The position numbers and the translations under genes were made by a program. Positions 18,553 to 27,233 of a stretch of 64,000 nt of DNA are shown piece by piece (positions within the stretch are counted from its first letter, which is position 1; the number at the start of each line of letters is the position of its first letter). Source of the stretch: Pseudomonas wadenswilerensis (GTDB lineage Bacteria; Pseudomonadota; Gammaproteobacteria; Pseudomonadales; Pseudomonadaceae); contig NZ_UIDD01000012.1 in NCBI RefSeq assembly GCF_900497695.1, positions 498,501 through 562,500 on the forward strand. The letters run 5' to 3'. The notes beneath the pieces are model-generated. The model was not told where the DNA came from. It was given only the letters and a program-made list of their open reading frames with translations, and did not search any database.

Positions 18553-19560
18553 TCACTGCGCCGTGTAGATCTGGTCGAACACGCCACCATCGTTGAAGAA
18601 CTTGGGTTGGGCAGTCTTCCAGCCACCGAAGTCTTTGTCGATAGTCACCAGGTCCAGTTTCGGGAACTGCTTGGCGTATTCGGCAGCGACTTTCGGATCA
18701 CGCGGGCGGTAGAAGTTCTCGGCGGCAATTTTCTGCCCGGCCGGGCTGTACAGGTGCTTGAGGTATTCCTCGGCGATCTGCTCGTTGCCCTTCTTCTGCG
18801 CATTCTTGTCGACCACCGCCACGGGCGGCTCGGCGAGGATCGACAGCGACGGCACGACGATGTCGAACTTGTCGGCGCCACCGTCTTCCTTGAGGGCCAG
18901 GAAGGCTTCGTTTTCCCAAGCCAGCAACACGTCACCCTGACCGTTGTTGACGAAGGTGATGGTCGAGCCACGGGCGCCGGTGTCCAGTACCGGTACGTGC
19001 TTGAACAGCTCCTTGACGTATTCCTGGGCCTTGGCCTCGCTGCCGCCGGCTTTCAGGCCGTAGGCCCAGGCGGCGAGGAAGTTCCAGCGGGCGCCGCCGG
19101 AGGTTTTCGGGTTCGGGGTGATGACCGAGACGTCTTTCTTGATCAGGTCGCCCCAGTCCTTGATGCCTTTCGGGTTGCCCTTGCGCACCAGGAACACGAT
19201 GGTCGAGGTGTAGGGGGTGCTGGCGTCCGGCAGGCGGGTCTGCCAGTTGTCCGGCAGGGTCTTGCCGAGCTTGGCCACTTCGTCGATGTCGCCCGCCAGG
19301 GCCAGGGTCACCACGTCGGCGCGCAGGCCGTCGATCACCGCGCGGGCCTGCTTGCCCGAACCACCGTGGGACTGCTGGATCTTCACCTTGTCGTCCGGGT
19401 GAGCCTGCTGCCAGTGCTTGACGAACTCGGCGTTGTACTGCTGATACAACTCGCGGGTCGGATCATAGGACACGTTCAGCAGTTCGTAGTCCTTGGCGAT
19501 TGCGGAACCGGCAAAAACGGCGCTGGCGAGGGCGGCCAGGGCATAACGGCGGATGGACAT
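18553..19560 (-). CDS. sbp: Sbp, periplasmic sulfate-binding protein
   Basis: Sulfate-binding protein of 335 residues with a Sec signal peptide ending at about GSAIAKD. It starts the mature chain with YELLNVSYDPTRELY and contains SHGGSGKQARAVIDGL and WNFLAAWAYG, as in Sbp/CysP. It delivers sulfate (or thiosulfate) to CysTWA. The gene follows oscA by 47 nt. Confidence 0.95.
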   Translation of the reverse strand: MSIRRYALAALASAVFAGSAIAKDYELLNVSYDPTRELYQQYNAEFVKHWQQAHPDDKVKIQQSHGGSGKQARAVIDGLRADVVTLALAGDIDEVAKLGKTLPDNWQTRLPDASTPYTSTIVFLVRKGNPKGIKDWGDLIKKDVSVITPNPKTSGGARWNFLAAWAYGLKAGGSEAKAQEYVKELFKHVPVLDTGARGSTITFVNNGQGDVLLAWENEAFLALKEDGGADKFDIVVPSLSILAEPPVAVVDKNAQKKGNEQIAEEYLKHLYSPAGQKIAAENFYRPRDPKVAAEYAKQFPKLDLVTIDKDFGGWKTAQPKFFNDGGVFDQIYTAQ

Positions 19561-19607
19561 GGTGAAGCTCCCGATTGGCGTATTTTTCTAATTAGGTGGC
19601 GCGATAA

Positions 19608-19790
19608 TCAGCTGGGCTTGTTGCCGGGGTTCTGCAGGCGGAACTTTTCCTTGCGTTCGATCTGCACGACCTGGGCGTTGTGCACGGTGATTTCCACCGC
19701 GCCAAACCGAAGGTCGCGCAGGGCGCTCTGGATTTCGCGCAGAATGGTGGCTTCGTCCTGACCGTCAACGCTACGCAGAGATGCGCTCAT
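19608..19790 (-). CDS. oscA: OscA, small YezD-family protein of sulphur starvation
   Basis: Protein of 60 residues of the YezD/DUF2292 family, with core ILREIQSALRDLRFGAVEITVHNAQVVQIERKE shortened here as LRFGAVEITVHN and VVQIERKEK. In P. corrugata, oscA upstream of sbp is needed for growth on some organosulphur compounds and for chromate tolerance. The position here, directly upstream of sbp on the same strand, is the same. It has no signal peptide or membrane segment. It is the likely first gene of the sulfate-transport transcript and follows an AT-rich dyad at 19879-19903. Confidence 0.9.
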   Translation of the reverse strand: MSASLRSVDGQDEATILREIQSALRDLRFGAVEITVHNAQVVQIERKEKFRLQNPGNKPS

Positions 19791-19878
19791 GCTCGTGCTC
19801 CTGTGATATGGGTGCCGTGCAGTGCGTGAAGGGGAGCGACTGCGCCTGGCTTGAGGGCAATCTTAGGGGGGCGCGAAT

Positions 19879-19903
19879 ATTCTTAAAAATACTATTTAAG
19901 AAT
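19879..19903. promoter_or_regulatory. 9-bp dyad upstream of oscA-sbp-cysTWA
   Basis: ATTCTTAAA (19879-19887) and TTTAAGAAT (19895-19903) form a perfect inverted repeat around a 7-bp spacer, 89 nt before the oscA start codon in very AT-rich DNA. It resembles the shorter CTTAAA/TTTAAG dyad at the same distance before tonB. A CysB site or overlapping promoter is the most likely role. Confidence 0.5.
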
Positions 19904-19925
19904 TTTTATATAACTGAAATAGAGT

Positions 19926-19958
19926 TTCGCGGGGCAAGTCGGATCGCCGCCCCGCGAT
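19926..19958. repeat. Single REP-like unit
   Basis: A partial REP unit with TCGCGGGGCAAG and CGCCCCGCGA arms, next to the stop codon of the GGDEF-EAL gene. Confidence 0.5.
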
Positions 19959-19965
19959 AGGGCCC

Positions 19966-21861
19966 TCAGGCCCAGCGCAATTGCTGCGCCGGCACCGGCC
20001 GCCCGAACCAGTAGCCCTGGCCCAGCTGACACTGTTGCTCCAGCAGAAAGCGCGCCTGCTCGGCTTGCTCGATGCCCTCGGCATGCACCAGCATGCCCAT
20101 GCTCCGGGCCAGGGCGATGATCACCCGCACGATCGCCACATCGTCTTCATCACAGGGCAAGCCGGCGACAAAACCCTGGTCGATCTTGAGCTTTTGCACC
20201 GGCAGGCGCTTGAGCCGCAGCAACGACGAGTAGCCGGTGCCAAAGTCATCGATGGCCAGGCGCAAGCCCAGCTCACGCAGGCGATGCAGTTGCTCAAGGG
20301 CCACCTCAGGGTCTTCCATCACCGCGCTTTCGGTGACTTCCAGCTCCAGCACGGCCGGGTCCAGCGCCGTGTCGTGGAGCACCTGGGCGACCTGCTGGTA
20401 AAGGTCACGATGGCCAAACAGCCGGCTGGAAATGTTCACCGCAACAAACTCCAGCGCCCGCCCCTCGGCCTGCCATTGCACCATCTGCAGGCAGGCCTGA
20501 CGCAGCACCCAGGTGTCGATATCGGCGATCAGCCCGGTGCGCTCGGCAATCGGGATGAACTCCCCGGGCGGCACCAGCCCGCGCTGCGGATGCTGCCAGC
20601 GCACCAGCGCCTCGACGCCGATCATCTTGCCGCTGAACAGGTCATGCACGGGCTGGTAATACACCCTGAGTTCTTCCTGCTCCAATGCCCGACGCAGCTC
20701 CCCGGCGGTCTCGACCCGCTGCTGGGCATGGGCGGTCAGCTCTTCGGTGTACAGCGCATAGCCCGCGCGGCCGTTGCTCTTGGCCTTGAACAGCGCAGAA
20801 TCGGCATTGCGCAACAATTGCTCGGCGCTCAGGGCGTCGCTGGGGAACAGGCTGATGCCGATGCTGACGCTGATGAACAGGCGCTGGCCGTCGACCTCGA
20901 ACGGCGCTTTCATGCCGTCGATGATGCTCTGCGCCAAAGCGGCGGCCTGGCCCACCTGCGGGCAGTTCTCGGCCAGTACGGCAAATTCGTCACCACCCAG
21001 GCGGGCCAGGGTCACGCCGTTGCCCAGCAGCGCCTTCAAGCGCTCACCGACCACCTTGAGCAACTGGTCGCCGATGTTGTGGCCGAGGCTGTCGTTAATG
21101 CTCTGGAAGTGGTCCAGGTCGAGCAACAGCAAGGCGCAGCCGCGCTTGTTGGCCTGGGCCGCCGCCAGTGCCTGCTCGGTGCGGTCGTTGAACAGCAGGC
21201 GGTTGGGCAGGTCGGTGAGCGGGTCGTGATGAGCGAGATACGCCAGCTCACGCTCGGAATGCTTGATCGCGCTGATGTCGCTGAACACCGCGACGTAATG
21301 ACTCAACTCGCCGCTGTCATCGCGGATGGCGCAAATCGTCTGCCACTGCGGATACACCTCGCCGCTTTTGCGCCGGTTCCAGATCTCGCCGCTCCACTCG
21401 CCCTTCTCCGCCAGGGTGGCGTAAATCTGCTGGTAGAACGGCGCACCGTGACGGCCGGATTTGAACTTGCTCGGGCGCTGGCCGAGCACTTCGTCCTTGT
21501 CGTAGCCGGTGATCTGCATGAACGCCCGGTTCACGTGCACGATCAGGCCATCGCGGTCGGTCACCAATACCCCTTCCAGGGTGCTGTCGAACACCGCGGC
21601 AGCCATGCGCAGGCGCTCGCGGTCCTCGCGGCGCAAGCGCACACCGACGCCGATGAAATTGAGCAGGCGGGCGCGCGAGACAAAAATCAGCAAGGCGCTA
21701 CACAACACCCAGAAATGCGCGCTGATCAGCTGCCAGCGGGCGATATGCTCCGGCGCATCGAAAAGACTGTTCAATAACTGATCAGACAGCGCCAGCCACA
21801 GTACCGATAGCACGAGGTAGAGCGCCGCCATGCGCATGGCGTCTCGAATGGAAGCAGACAT
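19966..21861 (-). CDS. PAS-GGDEF-EAL c-di-GMP protein
   Basis: Bifunctional-type c-di-GMP protein of 631 residues. Two N-terminal membrane helices (about residues 10-28 and 45-62) are followed by a PAS domain with PAC (about 85-205), GGDEF (about 210-370) and EAL (about 385-625). GGDEF is intact (RLGGDEFAV) and the EAL signature is EALVRWQHP, followed by DDFGTGYSS; both catalytic sets look complete. No RxxD inhibitory site precedes the GGDEF. P. aeruginosa PA0285 occupies the same place between the sbp operon and desA, so orthology is likely. Net activity cannot be told from sequence, though EAL activity often dominates in such proteins. Confidence 0.92.
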   Translation of the reverse strand: MSASIRDAMRMAALYLVLSVLWLALSDQLLNSLFDAPEHIARWQLISAHFWVLCSALLIFVSRARLLNFIGVGVRLRREDRERLRMAAAVFDSTLEGVLVTDRDGLIVHVNRAFMQITGYDKDEVLGQRPSKFKSGRHGAPFYQQIYATLAEKGEWSGEIWNRRKSGEVYPQWQTICAIRDDSGELSHYVAVFSDISAIKHSERELAYLAHHDPLTDLPNRLLFNDRTEQALAAAQANKRGCALLLLDLDHFQSINDSLGHNIGDQLLKVVGERLKALLGNGVTLARLGGDEFAVLAENCPQVGQAAALAQSIIDGMKAPFEVDGQRLFISVSIGISLFPSDALSAEQLLRNADSALFKAKSNGRAGYALYTEELTAHAQQRVETAGELRRALEQEELRVYYQPVHDLFSGKMIGVEALVRWQHPQRGLVPPGEFIPIAERTGLIADIDTWVLRQACLQMVQWQAEGRALEFVAVNISSRLFGHRDLYQQVAQVLHDTALDPAVLELEVTESAVMEDPEVALEQLHRLRELGLRLAIDDFGTGYSSLLRLKRLPVQKLKIDQGFVAGLPCDEDDVAIVRVIIALARSMGMLVHAEGIEQAEQARFLLEQQCQLGQGYWFGRPVPAQQLRWA

Positions 21862-22010
21862 AAGGTCCCGGGCAAACCCACAAATATTTGTGGGGATTAT
21901 AGGGTAGAAACATCCGGTGACCTCCTATCTAAAAGGCCGACTGGTTTTATTTGCTGGCGCAGGGATAATGTTTCCCGCTGTTCCCTATGTTTTTGAGGGC
22001 CATTTCGCCT

Positions 22011-23195
22011 ATGTGGTACGAAGGTTTGCTCAACTTGTCAGTGTGGCAATTGCTGGCAGTTACCCTGGTAATGACGCATGTGACCATCGTCAGTGTCACC
22101 GTTTACCTGCACCGTTATTCCGCCCACCGCTCGCTGGAACTCAACGCCGGGCTCAAGCACTTTTTCCGTTTCTGGCTGTGGCTGACCACGGCGCAGAACA
22201 CCCGCGAGTGGACCGCTATCCACCGCAAGCACCACGCCAAATGCGAAACCGTCGACGACCCGCACAGCCCGGTGATCAAGGGCCTGTCCACGGTACTGCG
22301 CAAGGGCGCCGAGCTGTACCGCGAAGAGGCACAGAACCCGGAAACCCTGCGTATCTACGGCAAGAACTGCCCGGAAGACTGGATCGAACGCAACCTCTAC
22401 AGCCGCTACAAGCTCGGCGGCATCGCCCTGATGGCGGTGATCGACCTGCTGCTGTTCGGCACCGCGGGCATCACCATCTGGGCGGTGCAGATGATGTGGA
22501 TTCCGTTCTGGGCTGCCGGCGTGGTCAATGGCCTGGGCCACGCAGTCGGCTATCGCAACTTCGAATGCCGCGACGCCGCCACCAATCTGGTGCCCTGGGG
22601 CATCATCATTGGCGGTGAAGAGCTGCACAACAACCACCACACCTACCCCAATTCGGCCAAGCTCTCGGTCAAGCGCTGGGAGTTCGACATGGGCTGGGCC
22701 TGGATCAAGCTGTTCTGCTGGCTGCGCCTGGCCAAGGTGCAGCGCGTCGCGCCTATCGCCCACCGGGTCGAAGGCAAGGGCCAGCTGGACATGGACACCG
22801 CCATGGCGATCCTCAACAACCGCTTCCAGATCATGGCCCAGTACCGCAAGCTGGTGATCGCGCCGCTGGTCAAGCAGGAACTGGCGCGGGTCGACGATTC
22901 GGTGCGCCACCAGTTCCGCCGTGCCAAGCGCTTGCTGTCGCGGGAAACCAGCCTGCTGGAAGACCGTCACCACCTGCGCATCCAGACCATGCTCGAGCAC
23001 AGCCAGGCACTCAAGACCATCTACGAGAAACGCCTGGCCCTGCAACAGATCTGGGCACGCACCAGCGCCAACGGCCACGACATGCTCGCCGCCATGAAGG
23101 ACTGGGTCCACGAAGCCGAGGCCAGCGGCATCCAGTCACTGCGCGACTTTGCCGCCCAGCTCAAGACCTACTCGCTGCGCCCTGCCCTGGCCTGA
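22011..23195 (+). CDS. desA: DesA, acyl-lipid/acyl-CoA fatty-acid desaturase
   Basis: Membrane fatty-acid desaturase of 394 residues from MWYEGLLN. The three histidine boxes for the di-iron centre are HRYSAHR, HRKHH and HNNHH. Hydrophobic helices surround the first box and the GIALMAVIDLLLFGTAGI region. The start at 22011 gives the known DesA length; the frame runs upstream to 21987 without similarity. DesA inserts a delta-9 double bond in phospholipid acyl chains under aerobic conditions. It diverges from the GGDEF-EAL gene, and a GC-rich hairpin follows the stop codon. Confidence 0.92.
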   Translation: MWYEGLLNLSVWQLLAVTLVMTHVTIVSVTVYLHRYSAHRSLELNAGLKHFFRFWLWLTTAQNTREWTAIHRKHHAKCETVDDPHSPVIKGLSTVLRKGAELYREEAQNPETLRIYGKNCPEDWIERNLYSRYKLGGIALMAVIDLLLFGTAGITIWAVQMMWIPFWAAGVVNGLGHAVGYRNFECRDAATNLVPWGIIIGGEELHNNHHTYPNSAKLSVKRWEFDMGWAWIKLFCWLRLAKVQRVAPIAHRVEGKGQLDMDTAMAILNNRFQIMAQYRKLVIAPLVKQELARVDDSVRHQFRRAKRLLSRETSLLEDRHHLRIQTMLEHSQALKTIYEKRLALQQIWARTSANGHDMLAAMKDWVHEAEASGIQSLRDFAAQLKTYSLRPALA

Positions 23196-23205
23196 TGCCG
23201 TTGAT

Positions 23206-23231
23206 CGGCGCGCCCGCTTAGCGGCGCGCCG
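23206..23231 (+). terminator. GC-rich hairpin after desA
   Basis: CGGCGCGCC and GGCGCGCCG arms form a perfect 9-bp stem with an 8-nt loop 10 nt after the desA stop codon. No U-run follows, so termination may be incomplete or Rho-assisted. Confidence 0.5.
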
Positions 23232-23330
23232 ACCGGAACTTACCCGCCTAATCTCACTCTGACAGGCATATCGCCCGCGTGGCGGGCCGGGTCGTGGCCG
23301 CACGCCCCAGTCGTGAGAATTTCCGCGCAA

Positions 23331-24320
23331 ATGGTCAAGAACAAACCAACTACCCTGGCCTGCAACCCGCCACCTGAAGCCGCCCAAACCCTTCTGGCGC
23401 TGATGCATGCCCAAGGCGAAGTCGCACGCCTGAGCGAGCGCGAGCAGTTGTTCAGTTCATTGCTCGACAGCGTCAACGCGGTGCTTTGGGCATTCGACTG
23501 GGAAAGCCGCCAGGTGCTCTACGTCAGCCCCGCCTACGAACGCATTTTTGGCCGCCCCGCCGGGCTGCTATTGGCCGACTTCAATGAGTGGCGCGACAGC
23601 ATTTACCCCGACGACCTCGACTACGCCGAACGCAGCCTGGCTGAAGTGCTGGTCAAAGGCGCGGTGGAAGACCGCGAGTACCGCATCATCGCCGCCGACG
23701 GCCAGGTGCGCTGGATCAGCGACAAGTGCTTCATCAACCAGCAGTCCGATCCGGACCAGCGGGTAATCATTGTCGGCATGGCCGAGGACATCACCGAAAA
23801 GAAGCAGCTCGAAGGCGAACTGCAGCGCTTGGCCACCACCGACGTGCTGACCCAGAGCAGCAACCGTCGGCACTTTTTCGAGTGTGCCCAGCACGCCTTC
23901 GAAACCGCGCGGCTGCAGCAGACGCCATTAGCGTTCCTGCTGCTCGACATCGATGACTTCAAGCAGATCAACGACACCTACGGGCATCAGGAAGGCGACT
24001 ATGTGCTGCAGCGCATTGCTGATACCGGCAAGGCAGTTTTGCGCCGCGGTGATCAGTTCGGGCGTATTGGTGGTGAAGAGTTTGCGGCAGTGTTCCCGGG
24101 TTGCACGCCGGAGATTGCTCAGCAGATTGCCGAACGCCTGCAGCGCGAGATTCAGCGCTTGAGCTTCAGCCATGAAGACAAGGTCTTCGGGGTGACGGTG
24201 AGTCAGGGGCTGACCGGGATCACCGAGGACGATGAATCGCTGGACAGCCTGTTTGCCCGGGCGGATGCGGCGATGTACCAGGCCAAGCGCCAGGGCAAGA
24301 ATCAGATTGTAAGAGGCTGA
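23331..24320 (+). CDS. PAS-GGDEF diguanylate cyclase
   Basis: Diguanylate cyclase of 329 residues. A PAS domain covers about residues 45-165 (AVLWAFDWESRQVLYVSPAYERI, ending MAEDITEKKQLE) and the GGDEF domain about 170-328. The active site is GGEEF, and an RxxD inhibitory site stands five residues before it (RRGD-QFGRI-GGEEF), so product inhibition is expected. No membrane segment. I chose the ATG at 23331, preceded by GAGAA; a GTG at 23313 would add six residues. A GGDEF protein lies near desA in P. aeruginosa as well (PA0290). Confidence 0.9.
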   Translation: MVKNKPTTLACNPPPEAAQTLLALMHAQGEVARLSEREQLFSSLLDSVNAVLWAFDWESRQVLYVSPAYERIFGRPAGLLLADFNEWRDSIYPDDLDYAERSLAEVLVKGAVEDREYRIIAADGQVRWISDKCFINQQSDPDQRVIIVGMAEDITEKKQLEGELQRLATTDVLTQSSNRRHFFECAQHAFETARLQQTPLAFLLLDIDDFKQINDTYGHQEGDYVLQRIADTGKAVLRRGDQFGRIGGEEFAAVFPGCTPEIAQQIAERLQREIQRLSFSHEDKVFGVTVSQGLTGITEDDESLDSLFARADAAMYQAKRQGKNQIVRG

Positions 24321-24321
24321 A

Positions 24322-24415
24322 AAGCATCGCTGGCAAGCCAGCTCCCACAAGGGCCGGGGCATGCAAACCCTGTGGGAGCTGGCCTTGCCAGCGATTGGGC
24401 CGCACAGCGGCCCCA
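24322..24415. repeat. REP pair
   Basis: Two inverted REP units of the CATCGCTGGCAAGCCAGC subtype between the convergent diguanylate cyclase and HDOD genes. Confidence 0.75.
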
Positions 24416-24420
24416 AAATC

Positions 24421-25629
24421 TCAAATCTTGCGCAACCTGCCCAGCTCCGCCAGCCCCACCTTGAGCAACCGCGCGGTCTTGCTCTCGGCCAAGCCTTCCA
24501 GCCCCTGATCTGCCGGCAAGCGTGCCATCTGCCCGGCCAGGTTCATCACCAGCGCATCGCGCGAATACACGCCACCGCCCAACTGGTAGATCGCCGCAAT
24601 CAGCTCACGCAGCTCCAGCGGCAAACGCCAGCGGGTACGCAAGGCTGAACCAAACGCCGCAGCAAACTCGTTGAGCGACAGCTCCACCGAATCCTCATCC
24701 AGCTCACCCCCGGCCTGCTGCCATTCCTGCAAGCAACGCACCAGCGCCAGATCGCCCAGGCAATGTAGCAAGCCGGCGCAATAGCAGCGTTCCTGGTCGA
24801 GCTCGAGCATGCGCGCCAGGGTGCGCGCGTATTCGGCGGTGTGCAGCGACAAGTTCCAGAAATGCTCGGCATGGCGCGACAGGATTGGATCGCTGAGCTT
24901 GGCGCTACGCTTGAGCGCGAGCCCGAGGATCAGGTTCATGCTCTGGGTTGTACCCAGCTTGTTCAGCGCCTGCATCAGACTCTGCACCGCGCCATCACGA
25001 TGCAGTGCAGCGCTGTTGGCAGCGGCGATGAGCACGGCTGTGACCTGTGGATCGTTGCGGATCTCGGCTTCCAGCACCTTGAGGTCCAGCCCCTGGGGTT
25101 GCAGGCTGCGCTTGATCGCCAGCTTCACGTCGGCAAACAGCGGGCCGCCATCGGAGGTGGCGCGGCGCCCCTCGAGGAAGCGCGGCAAGGTTGAGCCTGG
25201 CTGCAACGGCGGCACCGGGCAAGCCACCTCCTCCCCGGCGCTGAGCAACAGGTCTTCCAGGCGCTGACGCAGGGAGTCCATGTTCAACGGCTTGCTCAGG
25301 TAGGCGGTCGGCGCGAACGGCAGCGCCTCGCGCACACTGGCGGCGTCACTGCGGTTGCTCATGAGAATGAACGGCAGCGCCGGCTGACGGCCCTTGGCCC
25401 GCACGTTGCGCAGCAAGTCGAGGCCATCGCCGCCGGGCAGCTCACGCGCGGCGATGATCAGGTCGGGCTTGCTGGCCAGCCCCGCCAGGGCTTGCGAGCC
25501 GTCGGCACACACCCGCAAACGCGCATCGCAGCGCACGCTGAGGAGCATCTGGCTCAGCATGTCCCGTACCCAGGGGTCGCCTTCGGCAATCAGCACGCAC
25601 GGTGCCTGGGCGGGCTCTACAACGCTCAT
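24421..25629 (-). CDS. HDOD protein with degenerate receiver domain
   Basis: Protein of 402 residues with an N-terminal receiver-like domain (about 8-130) and an HDOD domain (about 175-370). In the receiver the phosphoacceptor position reads LIIAARELPGGDG, where a D is expected in place of the second A. The acidic pair (AEGDPW), the Ser (ILMSNRS) and the Lys (YLSKPL) are kept, so the fold is intact but phosphorylation is unlikely. HDOD domains act in signalling. The start MSVVEPA gives the best domain boundary; the upstream in-frame ATG adds 14 unlike residues. It is convergent with the diguanylate cyclase gene. Confidence 0.88.
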   Translation of the reverse strand: MSVVEPAQAPCVLIAEGDPWVRDMLSQMLLSVRCDARLRVCADGSQALAGLASKPDLIIAARELPGGDGLDLLRNVRAKGRQPALPFILMSNRSDAASVREALPFAPTAYLSKPLNMDSLRQRLEDLLLSAGEEVACPVPPLQPGSTLPRFLEGRRATSDGGPLFADVKLAIKRSLQPQGLDLKVLEAEIRNDPQVTAVLIAAANSAALHRDGAVQSLMQALNKLGTTQSMNLILGLALKRSAKLSDPILSRHAEHFWNLSLHTAEYARTLARMLELDQERCYCAGLLHCLGDLALVRCLQEWQQAGGELDEDSVELSLNEFAAAFGSALRTRWRLPLELRELIAAIYQLGGGVYSRDALVMNLAGQMARLPADQGLEGLAESKTARLLKVGLAELGRLRKI

Positions 25630-25725
25630 ACACAACTCTCCCGATATTCCGCTACACGCAATCCAGTGCACCTTCCTGGGTGTCTACTTACAGGCAACCT
25701 TAGCCCCCTGGCCTTCCTTTGGGCG

Positions 25726-25753
25726 AAAAAAAACCCGCCGAAGCGGGTTTTCT
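25726..25753 (-). terminator. Rho-independent terminator of gabT
   Basis: On the minus strand AAAACCCGC, TTCG, GCGGGTTTT is followed by more T, 17 nt after the gabT stop codon: a classic tetraloop terminator. Confidence 0.88.
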
Positions 25754-25769
25754 TCTAATGCGTCACAGT

Positions 25770-27050
25770 TTACGCGAGTTCTGCGAAGCACTCTTCGATG
25801 ATTGCCAGACCTTGGTCCAGTTGCTCATCAGGCGAGGTCAGCGGAACCAGGATACGCAGGACGTTGCCGTAAGTGCCGCACGACAGCAGGATCAGGCCCT
25901 TGTCACGCGCCTTGGCCACAACCGAGGCTACAGCGGCAGCGTTCGGGGTGTGGGAACCGGCTTTGTCGAACACTTCGATAGCGATCATCGAACCCAGGGC
26001 ACGCACGTCACCGATGATCGGGTGCTTGTCCTGGATCTTGCGCAGGCCGGCGACCAGACGCTCGCCAACGGCCTTGCTGCGGTCCAGCAGTTTTTCTTCT
26101 TCGAACACTTCCATCACGGCCAGGGCCGCGGCGCAAGCGATCGGGCTACCGGCGTAGGTGCCGCCCAGGCCGCCTGGCGCGATGGCGTCCATGTACTCGG
26201 CCTTGCCGCAGACACCCGCCAGCGGGAAGCCGCCAGCGATGGATTTGGCGAAGGTGGTCAGGTCTGGAGCAACGCCCATCTGCTCCATCGCAAAGAAGGT
26301 ACCGGTACGGCCAGCGCCGGTCTGTACTTCGTCAGCGATCAGCAGAATGCCGTGCTGGTCGCACAGGGCACGCAGGCGCTTCATGAATTCTTTCGGCGCG
26401 ACGTAGAAACCACCTTCACCCTGAACTGGCTCGAGGATGATGGCAGCGATGTCACGGGCTTCGGCGTCGTTCTTGAAGATGCGTTCGATGGAAGCGATCG
26501 AGTCGTCGATGCTCACACCGTGCAGCTCGTTCGGGTAGATGGCGCGGAAGATGCCGCCAGGCATCAGGCCCATGCCGGCCGAGTAAGGCACGACTTTACC
26601 GGTCAGGCCCAGGGTCATCATGGTACGGCCGTGGTAAGCGCCGGTGAAAGCGATCACGCCGGCACGGCCGGTGGCGGCACGGGCGATCTTGATGGCGTTT
26701 TCAACGGCTTCGGAACCGGTGGTGACCAGCAGGGTTTTCTTGGCGAAGTCGCCTGGCACCTTGGCGTTGATCTTTTCGCACAGCTCGACGTAAGGCTCGT
26801 AAGCCAGCACCTGGAAGCAGGTGTGGGTCAGTTTGTGCAGCTGGGCTTCAACGGCAGCGATGATCTTCGGGTGCACGTGACCGGTGTTCAGTACCGCGAT
26901 ACCGCCGGCGAAGTCGATGAACTCGCGGCCTTCGACGTCAGTGACGGTGGCGTTTTTTGCCGACTCGGCGAAGATCGGGTGGATCTGGCCAACACCGCGT
27001 GGAACAGCGGCGACACGACGTTGCATCAAAGATTCGTTGGTCTTGCTCAT
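25770..27050 (-). CDS. gabT: GabT, 4-aminobutyrate aminotransferase
   Basis: Class III PLP aminotransferase of 426 residues from MSKTNESL. It transfers the amino group of GABA (or 5-aminovalerate) to 2-oxoglutarate. The PLP lysine is in TFAKSIAGGFPL, the cofactor Asp in ADEVQTGAGRTG, and the GSEAVENA and AYHGRT motifs are present. It follows gabD by 183 nt; that gap holds a terminator-like hairpin and a conserved-looking leader structure. The true start is the ATG at 27050, and the short extension upstream lacks similarity. Confidence 0.96.
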   Translation of the reverse strand: MSKTNESLMQRRVAAVPRGVGQIHPIFAESAKNATVTDVEGREFIDFAGGIAVLNTGHVHPKIIAAVEAQLHKLTHTCFQVLAYEPYVELCEKINAKVPGDFAKKTLLVTTGSEAVENAIKIARAATGRAGVIAFTGAYHGRTMMTLGLTGKVVPYSAGMGLMPGGIFRAIYPNELHGVSIDDSIASIERIFKNDAEARDIAAIILEPVQGEGGFYVAPKEFMKRLRALCDQHGILLIADEVQTGAGRTGTFFAMEQMGVAPDLTTFAKSIAGGFPLAGVCGKAEYMDAIAPGGLGGTYAGSPIACAAALAVMEVFEEEKLLDRSKAVGERLVAGLRKIQDKHPIIGDVRALGSMIAIEVFDKAGSHTPNAAAVASVVAKARDKGLILLSCGTYGNVLRILVPLTSPDEQLDQGLAIIEECFAELA

Positions 27051-27089
27051 AATGTCCTCAATTCGCCACACACAAGGTGGCGCGATTCA

Positions 27090-27165
27090 AGTCGGAGTGG
27101 CCGGTATTCAACTGCAGGCAGCATGCGTTGATCGACTGCTGCAGGGGCCCAGGCCACTGGGTGTA
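27090..27165 (-). ncRNA. Candidate gabT RNA motif (leader of gabT)
   Basis: On the minus strand AGTGGCC (27158-27152) pairs with GGCCACT (27102-27096). Inside, CTGCAGCAG (27144-27136) pairs with CTGCCTGCAG (27121-27112) apart from one bulged base. A Pseudomonas-only structured element called the gabT motif is known from the same place, upstream of gabT and downstream of gabD. I infer identity from position and structure; I have not aligned it to the model. Confidence 0.6.
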
Positions 27166-27170
27166 CGGTG

Positions 27171-27210
27171 TAAAAAGGCCAGCGAGACGTCGCTCTCGCG
27201 CCCCGCTGGC
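27171..27210 (-). terminator. Terminator-like hairpin between gabD and gabT
   Basis: On the minus strand GCCA..GCGAGA pair with TCTCGC..TGGC, with an asymmetric internal loop, and TTTTT follows immediately. It sits 24 nt after the gabD stop codon, upstream of the candidate gabT RNA, so it may uncouple or attenuate gabT transcription relative to gabD. Confidence 0.6.
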
Positions 27211-27233
27211 AGAGGTAAAGCCTTACGCTGCGA

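Noticed and set aside
25719..27131. 470-codon open frame opposite gabT
   Set aside because: Antisense to gabT, whose PLP motifs are all intact; it also runs through the gabT terminator.
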